From Bacillota bacterium (GTDB lineage Bacteria > Bacillota > Clostridia > Christensenellales > UMGS416), in assembly GCA_023421955.1 (NCBI GenBank), contig JAEZSE010000018.1, positions 1 through 64,000 on the forward strand: a DNA stretch of 64,000 nt, read 5' to 3'. This document shows, one piece after another, positions 33,074 to 40,900 of the stretch. A program made the position numbers and the translations under genes. Position 1 is the stretch's first letter. Each line of letters opens with the position of its first letter. Under the pieces are notes generated by a model. The model was given only the letters and a program-made list of their open reading frames with translations, ran no database searches and was not told the DNA's origin.

Positions 33074-34171
33074 TTATCCAAAGACTTTAACGATCAACTC
33101 ATAAAGGTATCCCAGCAGGATTGCCCCACCCAGCAGGTAAGCCACATACAGCCCGATGGCCTTCCTTTTGAGGATCGTGGCCAATCCGGCCAGCACGCCG
33201 GCGCTGGTGCCAGGGCCAGTGATCATGAAAGCCAGCATCGCTCCGGGGCTCACCCCGCTGGCGAGGAGCGACTGGATCAATGGCACCGACGAGTCGCCAT
33301 TCACATACAGCGGCAGGCCCAATAACGCAGCCAGCGGCACCGCAAAGACATTATTCTGCCCGAAGAGAGCAGAGATCCACTCACTCGGGATGAAGCGATT
33401 GATCAGGTATCCTATGCCAGCGAACAGTGCAAAGAGCGGCAGGATCCTCAGCACACCCACTTCAAAGACTGCCTTGAGCAGCTTGTCCACCTTATACTTC
33501 AAGAAGAATGAGCCGATGGGCTTGGCCTGCATGGGCGGCTCCATCGCCAGCGCTCCGGTGCCGCAACCACATCCGCTTGCTGCCTCCGGTTCTTCTTCCC
33601 CGCAGCCGCAGCCAGTGCCCTCTTCAGCGGCTGCACAGCAGGACACCTGTGCAGCAGGGGCTGGCTGCCCAGAGCACCCGCAGCTGCCAGATGCCTTGCC
33701 TGCGTCTTTGGAAGCGAAGCGAAGCTGGTCCTTCAGGAAGCCTGTCCTCTTCTCGATCATATGGGTGGCATACCCCGAGCCCAGGCCAATCAGCACCGAT
33801 GCCACGGCAAGCGAGATGGCAAAGAGCGGGCTGACCACGCCGGATATAAGGACAAACCCCTCCGGGCTCATGAGCGGCGAAGACGTCAGGAACGCCATGA
33901 CGGGCCCCCAAGGCAGCGCCGTTGCCACCATGGAAAGCACCACGGCCATCGTGCCGCACGCACAGAATGGCGTGAACGCACCGAATAGGACTGTAGCCGG
34001 GATCGATACTGATGACCGGCGCATGAGCCAGTTCCTCATCCGGTCCGGATCCACATAAACCTGCATCGCCCCAGCCACCAACACGCCAATTGCCAGTGCC
34101 GGCAGGTTATGCAGCAACGTGCCTAGCACATACAGGACCGTGTCCTTCATAAGACCCCAAACAAACTCCAT
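33074..34171 (-). CDS. arsP: ArsP-type permease (organoarsenical/metal efflux, former DUF318)
   Basis: Multi-pass permease of the ArsP_1 family, members of which export trivalent organoarsenicals such as methylarsenite or roxarsone(III). 365 residues in two repeats of about four helices. The family motif FTPFCACGTM (about 68-77) has two cysteines; the second half has GLPLYVNGDSSVPL and ITGPGTSAGVLAG. The cytosolic loop (about 160-210) is strikingly Cys-rich, with GSCGCSG, SCCAAAEEGTGCGCG and GCGCGTG. The ATG at 34171 follows GGGGGGAG by 8 bases. Under an ArsR operator. Confidence 0.87.
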   Translation of the reverse strand: MEFVWGLMKDTVLYVLGTLLHNLPALAIGVLVAGAMQVYVDPDRMRNWLMRRSSVSIPATVLFGAFTPFCACGTMAVVLSMVATALPWGPVMAFLTSSPLMSPEGFVLISGVVSPLFAISLAVASVLIGLGSGYATHMIEKRTGFLKDQLRFASKDAGKASGSCGCSGQPAPAAQVSCCAAAEEGTGCGCGEEEPEAASGCGCGTGALAMEPPMQAKPIGSFFLKYKVDKLLKAVFEVGVLRILPLFALFAGIGYLINRFIPSEWISALFGQNNVFAVPLAALLGLPLYVNGDSSVPLIQSLLASGVSPGAMLAFMITGPGTSAGVLAGLATILKRKAIGLYVAYLLGGAILLGYLYELIVKVFG

Positions 34172-34190
34172 TTGAATCACTCCCCCCGAT

Positions 34191-34211
34191 ATTATATCGT
34201 ATTTTTACGAT
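34191..34211 (-). promoter_or_regulatory. ArsR operator and -10 element of the arsP operon
   Basis: Perfect palindrome ATCGTA-TTTT-TACGAT (34196-34211) abutting a minus-strand TATAAT (34191-34196). No good -35 was found at 17 bases. Confidence 0.7.
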
Positions 34212-34258
34212 GCTTAAGAGTAAAGGAATCCACCGCAGGCAACGAATGAGGCCTGGGC

Positions 34259-34564
34259 CTAGTCGATCAATGATTTATGGATCGCAGAGCAGAACTCCTC
34301 CAGCAGCGGCAGGTTCAAAAAGAAGCAAGTCCACTGGCTGCGCTTTTCGCGAATGATGATGCCAGCCTGCTCCAGCACAGCCAAGTGCTGCGACACCGTG
34401 GATTGTGCCAAGCCAGTATTCGCAACCACATCAGACACACTGATGCCGTTTTCAAAATACTCAATCCTGTCACAGCAAGTGCCGATCGTCTTATCTTTTA
34501 AGGCCTTGATGATGGCAAACCGGGTCTCATTCCCCAGGGCGTTACATATCTTGATGATATCCAT
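34259..34564 (-). CDS. ArsR-family repressor (second copy), likely regulator of arsP
   Basis: 101 residues of winged-helix fold: ICNALGNETRFAIIKALKDKTIGTCCDRIE, then SVSDVVANTGLAQSTVSQHLAVLEQAGIIIREKRSQW. A CC pair at about 29-30 and a Cys near the C-terminus offer sulfur ligands, placed as in the ArsR subgroup of actinobacterial or AioF/MerR-like type rather than the ELCxC type. GGAG precedes the ATG by 6 bases. It is upstream of arsP with 90 bases between; operators of the same sequence flank both genes. Confidence 0.88.
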   Translation of the reverse strand: MDIIKICNALGNETRFAIIKALKDKTIGTCCDRIEYFENGISVSDVVANTGLAQSTVSQHLAVLEQAGIIIREKRSQWTCFFLNLPLLEEFCSAIHKSLID

Positions 34565-34574
34565 TGGTTACTCC

Positions 34575-34622
34575 ATCGTTTTTCTACGATGCGATTATAT
34601 CGTAAATTACCGATGTTGTAAA
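34575..34622 (-). promoter_or_regulatory. Autoregulated promoter of the second arsR
   Basis: Minus strand TTTACA (34617-34622) and TATAAT (34594-34599) with a 17-base spacer. Two operator-like palindromes occur: ATCGTA-N4-ACCGAT (34599-34614, in the spacer) and ATCGTT-N4-TACGAT (34575-34590, just after the start point). They match the palindrome at arsP. Confidence 0.8.
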
Positions 34623-34666
34623 CCCCTATTGTCAAAAATTAACCAAAAATCTTTCTGGGTTTTCGC

Positions 34667-34697
34667 TTGACTTGAAGTTAACTTTAAGTTTTATACT
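34667..34697 (+). promoter_or_regulatory. MerR-type promoter with 19-base spacer
   Basis: TTGACT (34667-34672) and TATACT (34692-34697) are 19 bases apart. The spacer holds the palindrome CTTGAAGTTAACTTTAAG (34671-34688). Long spacers with a central dyad are the hallmark of MerR-family activation, and this sequence resembles AdhR/NmlR-type sites. The regulator is not encoded here. Confidence 0.7.
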
Positions 34698-34737
34698 TAC
34701 TTCCGATAAACAGCCAATAAAGAAAGGGACAGATGCA

Positions 34738-35853
34738 ATGGGCTACTTGGGCAAAGAGATCCCGAAGCTGGGGTTTGGGTTGATGCGGCTGCCGATGGCC
34801 GGTGGAGAAATTGACCTTGAGCAAGTCAAGCAGATGGTTGACCGGTTCATGGCGGAGGGCTTCACCTACTTCGATACTGCTTACGTATATCACGGAGGAA
34901 AATCAGAGGTGGCGGCGCGCGAGGCGCTGGTCAAGCGGTATCCCAGAGAAGCTTACCAACTGGCCACCAAGCTGCCGGTTTGGATGGCAAACAAACCCGA
35001 AGACCTGCAGCCCCTGTTTGACACGCAGTTGGAACGCACAGGGGCCGGCTACATCGACTATTACCTGCTGCACGCGCTGGATCGAGACAGGATTGAGCAT
35101 CTGGAAAAAATCGGCGCATGGGAGTTTGGCCGCAGGCTGAAGGAGCGGGGGTTGATCCGTCACCTGGGCTTTTCCTTCCACGATGAAGCAAAATACTTGA
35201 ACGAGCTGCTCACCAGCCACCCGGAAGCAGAGTTTGTGCAGCTCCAGATCAACTATGCGGACTGGGAAGATGACAAGGTGCAGTCCCGGCTGTGCTACGA
35301 GGTCGCCCGCAAGCACAATAAACCAGTTATCATCATGGAGCCGCTTAAGGGCGGGGCGCTTGCGGCGATGGGTCCGGAGGTGCAGGCACTACTCAAGGCT
35401 GCCCGGCCAAATGCCTCAGTGGCATCCTGGGCCTTGCGCTTCTCGGCGTCACTGGATGGCATCATCACGGTGCTGAGCGGCATGTCCAACACAGAGCAGA
35501 TGAATGACAACCTGGCCACAATGACGCAGTTTCAACCGTTGAGCGCAGAAGACCGGGCTGTGATCGCGCAGGCGCTTGACGAGCTGAAGAAGGTGCCCAC
35601 TGTGCCGTGCACAGCCTGCCGCTATTGCACCGACGACTGCCCGCAGAAGATCAATATCCCCGGTGTGTTCGATGCCTACAACAATTACCTGCGCTATCAG
35701 AACGCCGATGGCGCAAAAGGCAATTACCGCTGGGCGGTCGGCAGCGGCGGAAAGGCTTCCACTTGCATCGCCTGCGGCGCGTGCGAAGGCCATTGCCCGC
35801 AACACATCCCGATCATCAGCCGCCTGGTAGATGCGGCAAAGATATTGGAATAA
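34738..35853 (+). CDS. Aldo/keto reductase with C-terminal ferredoxin domain
   Basis: 371 residues. Residues 1-270 form an aldo/keto reductase barrel: GFGLMRLPM, the active-site YFDTAYVYHGGKSE with Tyr, Asp and the downstream ATKLP Lys. Residues 285-360 carry two cluster-type Cys sets, CTACRYCTDDCP and CIACGACEGHCP, as in the iron-sulfur AKRs common in anaerobes. GGGA lies about 8-10 bases before the ATG at 34738. Reverse electron flow with ferredoxin is possible; the substrate is unknown. The MerR-type promoter suggests induction by aldehydes or thiol stress. Confidence 0.88.
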   Translation: MGYLGKEIPKLGFGLMRLPMAGGEIDLEQVKQMVDRFMAEGFTYFDTAYVYHGGKSEVAAREALVKRYPREAYQLATKLPVWMANKPEDLQPLFDTQLERTGAGYIDYYLLHALDRDRIEHLEKIGAWEFGRRLKERGLIRHLGFSFHDEAKYLNELLTSHPEAEFVQLQINYADWEDDKVQSRLCYEVARKHNKPVIIMEPLKGGALAAMGPEVQALLKAARPNASVASWALRFSASLDGIITVLSGMSNTEQMNDNLATMTQFQPLSAEDRAVIAQALDELKKVPTVPCTACRYCTDDCPQKINIPGVFDAYNNYLRYQNADGAKGNYRWAVGSGGKASTCIACGACEGHCPQHIPIISRLVDAAKILE

Positions 35854-35885
35854 CTGCATTACAAGGCATTAAGCACCATATGAGA

Positions 35886-35920
35886 CCTCCCGCCCATCCA
35901 CGGTGCGGGAGGCCTTTTTT
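35886..35920 (+). terminator. Terminator of the aldo/keto reductase gene
   Basis: CCTCCCGC pairs with GCGGGAGG around an 11-base loop and CCTTTTTT follows. Confidence 0.85.
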
Positions 35921-35991
35921 GTTGGAGCTGCCGTTTTACACCATCGCGAGAATCTGATAGAATCCAAGGATCAATTAACAAGGGGATAAGT

Positions 35992-36093
35992 ATGAACATT
36001 TCGATACTGGTCATCGCATTGGGGGCAGTTGCCGCCCTGATTTGTGTGGGAGCGGCTGTGGTGATTGTGTTTGTGGTCAACAAAAAGAAGTGA
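35992..36093 (+). CDS. 33-residue single-helix membrane peptide
   Basis: ATG 7 bases after AAGGGG, then almost entirely hydrophobic residues (Ile, Val, Ala, Leu, Gly) ending in NKKK, so an N-out/C-in single helix. It stands alone between two terminators, which supports it being a separate short gene. It could be a small membrane regulator or a toxin-like peptide; there is no evidence to choose. Confidence 0.5.
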   Translation: MNISILVIALGAVAALICVGAAVVIVFVVNKKK

Positions 36094-36123
36094 GCACCTC
36101 GCAGGCAGAAAATGGTCATCAGC

Positions 36124-36156
36124 AACCCACCGCAAGGGCCAGGTGGTGGGTTTTCT
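36124..36156 (+). terminator. Terminator after the 33-residue peptide
   Basis: AACCCACC pairs with GGTGGGTT with a TTTTCT tail. Loop of 13 bases. Confidence 0.7.
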
Positions 36157-36307
36157 ATCCTATTCCGGAGGCGCTCGCAGTTTCACATCTCGCACTAGCA
36201 CTCATATGATATAGCAGAAGGACCATGCGGGTATATCGCGGATGATGATCAGTCTCCATATCACCATACCCGGGGAGCCTTCGAAATCATAAGGCAAGGT
36301 GAGGAAA

Positions 36308-36784
36308 ATGGCATACTACTCCCGCGATGATCACCCTGAATCTTACAGGAAAGATGCACAAAAGGTTGCCTTGAATGCTTCAACTGGCGGTGCAGGCCCA
36401 TTGCCGGTCATCACAACGCTGCTGGCTGACCCGATCAATGTGGTGTCCGTTGGGATTGACACCTCCGAATTCAGGAGGCCGGATATCCTGTTGACATTCA
36501 CAGGCATCGTCAATCTGCCGTTGGGCATATCGGTCACACTGAACTTCCAGATCTTCCGCTCGACAGATGATGGCGCAGCGCCCGTGGGCTCCACCTACAC
36601 GTTCTCCACATTGGTCAACGTGCTGGAATCGGAAGCGTTCTCGTTCCAGTTCTTTGACACGAACCTGGAGCCCAACAACTACACCTACACGGTGCAATTG
36701 AACACCAACTCCATCATCGACATCACCCCAGGACTGACCATCACCAACGCGACGCTGAGCGCACTGGCTGTGGATCGTGCCTGA
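36308..36784 (+). CDS. Small beta-rich protein, DUF4489-like
   Basis: 158 residues. After a polar start (AYYSRDDHPESYRKDAQK) the protein is a series of short strands (PINVVSVGIDTSEFRRPDILLTFTGIV and SVTLNFQIFRSTDD split across 43-92, then YTFSTLVNVLESEAFSFQFFDTNLEPNNYTYTVQL), which follows the DUF4489 pattern of small clostridial proteins; the Cys pairs usual in that family are missing. The ATG at 36308 sits after GTGAGG. No signal peptide. Function unknown, possibly a spore or coat-associated protein by family habit. Confidence 0.55.
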   Translation: MAYYSRDDHPESYRKDAQKVALNASTGGAGPLPVITTLLADPINVVSVGIDTSEFRRPDILLTFTGIVNLPLGISVTLNFQIFRSTDDGAAPVGSTYTFSTLVNVLESEAFSFQFFDTNLEPNNYTYTVQLNTNSIIDITPGLTITNATLSALAVDRA

Positions 36785-37042
36785 AGAGAGCTCGTTCAGC
36801 CCTTGAGCAGGTTGCCTGCCCAAGGGTATACATAATAACACCATCGACAAATCATTGAATCGCCTTTTATGGATTATTCCCATTGGAACATCGTATCTCC
36901 ATTCTGAGCAGACGCATGTTACTGCAACATAAACAATAACAAAAAGAGATACAAGCCCATCAAGGCACCTGTTTTGTAGCATTTGCTGAGATCAGCAGAA
37001 GATCAGAGACCAAATAGAGACCAAAACTTACCCATCAAAACG
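36785..37042. other. Intergenic region after the DUF4489-like gene
   Basis: A CCCTTG/CAAGGG stem with inner GCAGG/CCTGC (about 36800-36830) follows the stop codon without a T-run and could be a weak terminator. The rest is AT-rich and holds no gene-like frame. Confidence 0.4.
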
Positions 37043-37079
37043 CAAAAACCCTAAGAACCGCATGATTCCTAGGGTTTTT
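37043..37079 (-). terminator. Terminator of tRNA-Arg
   Basis: Minus strand: AAAACCCTAGGAA and TTCTTAGGGTTTTT with one mismatch form a stem that ends in a T-run. Confidence 0.8.
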
Positions 37080-37156
37080 TGGCGTGCCCGAAAGGATTCG
37101 AACCTTCGACCTCTTGATTCGTAGTCAAGCACTCTATCCAGCTGAGCTACGGGCAC
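37080..37156 (-). tRNA. tRNA-Arg (ACG)
   Basis: 77 bases with encoded CCA. Acceptor GTGCCCG/CGGGCAC, anticodon ACG (A34 would become inosine). It has its own promoter and terminator. Confidence 0.95.
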
Positions 37157-37174
37157 ATGCCATATTGCTGTGAT

Positions 37175-37203
37175 AGTATACGGCATCAGGCTGGGTTTGT
37201 CAA
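37175..37203 (-). promoter_or_regulatory. Promoter of tRNA-Arg
   Basis: TTGACA (37198-37203) and TATACT (37175-37180) on the minus strand with a 17-base spacer. Confidence 0.9.
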
Positions 37204-37286
37204 TCATTTTGCAACATGATCAAAATGTTCAAAACTTATCACGAAACCAATGAGCTTGAGTTTGGTATAATAATCCAACTGAGTAG

Positions 37287-37988
37287 TTGGAGGCCACAAT
37301 TAGCATCATTGCATTCACAGGAGCAGGCATCTCAGCCGCCTCAGGCATCCCCACCTTCGAGGAGTTGGGCGAAGGTTTCCGCAGGAGCTTGAGCCGCAAT
37401 GTATTCCTGGCAGATCCGGACAGTTTTTACAACAACGTCCTGAAGTTGAAGCATGCCTGCGAAAAAGCAATGCCAAACCCGGCCCACCTGGCATTAGCCC
37501 AACATGGCGTGCCGGTAATCACAATGAACATTGACGGCCTGCACCGCCGGGCAGGCACCACTGATCTCATTGAAATCCATGGCAGCATGGAATCCGTGCA
37601 CTGCTCAAGGTGCCATTCCGAATATCCATTTTCACAGGTAGAACAGGGTAGCCGGTGTCCCGCTTGCGGTGGTCTGTTGCTTCATGACATCGTGCTGTAT
37701 GAAGACCAAATTCCGCGGCTTCATGAAGCGCTGGCGCTGGTGGAAGGGCCGGGGCTGGCCGCGTCCTGCAGCCGGCTGGCCGCATCCTTTGGATGCTGCT
37801 CGCCTATGCAACCTAGCTGCTCTCCCATACATCCAGGAACACTACTTGTGATCGGTACGAGCTTCTATACTTCCACGGCGAGCTACATTGTAGATCACGC
37901 CAGGGCAGCCAGGCAAGAGATTGTGATCATCAACGAAAAGGCGGAAACCGAAGTCCCCGCCTTTTTAAACAGTCGCTTACCCAAATAA
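37287..37988 (+). CDS. Sir2-family NAD-dependent protein deacylase with an internal insertion
   Basis: 233 residues. NAD-binding GAGISAASGIPTF (12-25), NIDGLH with the HGS catalytic His region at about 88-105, and the zinc ligands HCSRC and CPAC. The usual TQN before ID reads TMN here. Between LVEG and TLLVIGTSF the protein has about 28 extra residues rich in Cys, Ser and Pro that I do not expect in a sirtuin. The TTG at 37287 overlaps GGAGG (37289-37293), so translation may really start at the ATT codon at 37299. A TGG-TATAAT extended -10 lies at 37266-37271. Confidence 0.75.
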   Translation: MEATISIIAFTGAGISAASGIPTFEELGEGFRRSLSRNVFLADPDSFYNNVLKLKHACEKAMPNPAHLALAQHGVPVITMNIDGLHRRAGTTDLIEIHGSMESVHCSRCHSEYPFSQVEQGSRCPACGGLLLHDIVLYEDQIPRLHEALALVEGPGLAASCSRLAASFGCCSPMQPSCSPIHPGTLLVIGTSFYTSTASYIVDHARAARQEIVIINEKAETEVPAFLNSRLPK

Positions 37989-37998
37989 CCAAGCCCGG

Positions 37999-40900
37999 TT
38001 AAGGTTTTGCGTACACCACTGCGGACCATGGCCCGTACACCTTTGTGCTGCCCTCCAGGCGGTATGCGCGCACCATGTAGTAGTAGACCCTTCCAGTTGT
38101 AAGCTTCGTATTGGTGTAGTACAGCGAAGATGTCGCTGCTACCAGTGTATAAGTGCCGGCGGAAGATGTGCTGCGCCACAACTCATACTTTGTGGCACCA
38201 CCGATAGCACCCCAGGTTACCTTGATGCTGGTGGAGCTGGCACGGGCTGCATTTACGGAACCAGGTGCCCCAATGACCGTCTTTACCGAGACCACAGCGG
38301 AGAACGCGCCGTAGATTTTGACATTGCTCTCCAGATGGTAGCACCGCACCTTGTAATAATAAGGTGAACCGGTCCTGAGGCCCGTATTGATATAGCTGGC
38401 AGAAGTGGCAGTGCCCACGAGTGCATAGCTACCAGAGCTGGAAGTGGCGCGATAGACCTCATACCGCGTTGCCCCACTCACTGCGCCCCAACTCACCTTG
38501 GCGCTGTTGTAGGAAGACGCGGCAGCCTTCACAGAATAGGGTGCAGCCGGGATTGGGCGGGTGGAGACCACGGCGGAAAATGCACTATAAACCTTTGCAG
38601 CATTGTAGGAGCGCACCTTGAAGTAGTAATACTTCCCGGTCACTAAGCCGGTGCTGGAATATGCCGGCGCGGTCACGGCGCCTTTCAGCGTCCATGGCCC
38701 GGCGCTGGATGTGGCGTAATAGACTTGGTATCCCGCCGCGCCGGGCACAGCGTTCCATGTGACTTTGATGCTGGTATAGGAAGCGGAAGCGGCCTTGACA
38801 GAAGCCGGCATCGTAGAAACCCACTTGGCATAGAGGGTGATGTCTGCTGTAACCTTTTCGGTGGAGAAAATCCATGCATTGGTGCAGGAGGCTTCCTTGT
38901 ACCAGCCCTGGAAGACATAGCCTGCGCGGGTTGGGGGCGTGGGCGCGGTGATGGTGGCGTTGTATTGGGCGGTCTTGGGGGCAACGGCGGTGCCGCCCTG
39001 GGGGTTGAAGGTGACGGTGTGGGTGTTGATGGTCCATTTGGCGTAGAGGGTGTGGTCGCTTGCGGTCGTGACAGTTGTCGTACTGGTGACTAAAATCCCA
39101 CCGGAGGGCTGTGTATACCAGCCGGCAAAGGAAAAACCAGTGCGGTTCGGTGTTGGAAGAGTGCCATAATCATGCTCATATGACACCATAATATCTTCGC
39201 AAGGCGATCCTTCCTGTGAATCGAATGAAATTGTATAGGTGTTAGTCGTCCATTTGGCGTAGAGGGTAATGTTTGTGGTTATGACATCGTTGACAAAATC
39301 CCATTGATTACCAGCCGAGCAGGTAGAATCCTTATACCAGCCGGAGAATGAATAGCCGGTTAGTGATGGATCAGGTGATGGCTTTACAACTGTGGTGTTA
39401 TAGTTCACGATTTGGTTCATGACATAATTTCCGTATACGATGAAACGCACTGTAAAGCTCGCAAACTCCCTGTTTACATGAATAATGAACGATTTTCTGA
39501 TAGAGCTATCAGCAGATACTACTTCAACGCTGACGTCGTTATTGCCATACGCAAGGTTACTGACGGTGCATTGCGCCTCGTTAGCCAACGGTTCGCCATT
39601 GACGGTAATAGAAGCATACCTGTCTTCAGGACGAATCGTAAACCTGATCGAGGTAACGGCGCTCCCGACCGTCAGGGTATACTCCGATATGCCCGGACTA
39701 AAAGAGGGGGATAGTGTTCCCGAAGCCGGTTCAAGGGCAGCCAGCGAGGCCGTGTCGGGCAACTGGTATTTCTTCGCTTCGACTGTTTTATCGGCATGGA
39801 ATATTAATGTATATGGTACACCGTTTATGAACGTCAGACCATAACCTGTCATATCTCCTTCGTTGGCCAGCAAAGCAGAACCATATTCCACCCATTGCCC
39901 GTCGTTCAGCAATAAAACTTCGAGCATGGACGAATCCGTTACCTCATGGTGTGTATAATACAAACCGCCGTCCCAGCTGATAAAATTACCGGTCAACCCG
40001 CCACCCGGCAATGCAACCGTGCCGTACAGGTCCTCCCAGCTCCCGCCGCTGTATACGGTGATGTGTCGATCCACAGCATAATCGTCCAACGAATTAAAAT
40101 ATAGCAACTCTGTGTAATCCAAGCAAGGGGAGCCCTGATAGGAAAACAGGGAAATCACGCTTCTGCCCTTTGCCGTGATCACCGGCTCCCCGACGCTAAC
40201 CCAGTGACCGTTGTCCAGTCTTTTCACCGAAATACTGTAGTTTTCTGTGGGCGAATATGAGGAACCGGACGTTTTTACATAGGCGACATAAAGCATTCCG
40301 TTTATCACGGCGAGATCGCTGCCCAGGGAGTACTCCGTAACCGCTTCACCAACAGTTTGCCATGTTGATCCGTTATATGCTTTTACAATCAGGTTTCTGT
40401 TCGAATCTTCGCGGCTGACGTAAGATACATACAACACGCCATCTTGTGTTGCTGTGGAAACATACGCATCACGCGAAGTGCCTATGCTTGCACCGCCAGT
40501 TAACGACCATATGCCGCCGCTGTATTTCAACACCCGAAGTTTACTCGGCGTATTGGGAAGGCCATCGTCATCATCTGTAAATGCGACCGTCGGCACGCCG
40601 TCGAATTCGATCAAGCTGAAATCCGTTGCGCTCCGGTAAAGTGATTTATCCGGATCGATGGATTGCCACTCACCCGCCTTGTTCCGTTGAATGTGCAATG
40701 TACCCAAACTATCTCGATACACAAAATAAAGAGAATCGCCAAATACAGAAAATCCACTGCCCATTACAGTCTGTTGTATACGGGCGGTAGTCCCAACGGA
40801 TTGCCATGATCCCGGCGCCCTTTTTACCATGATCGTGTACACCAGCGTTGCGGTGCCATCTGCAGAACGAACTTCCAGGCGGATGGTGTTCTCTCCTGTT

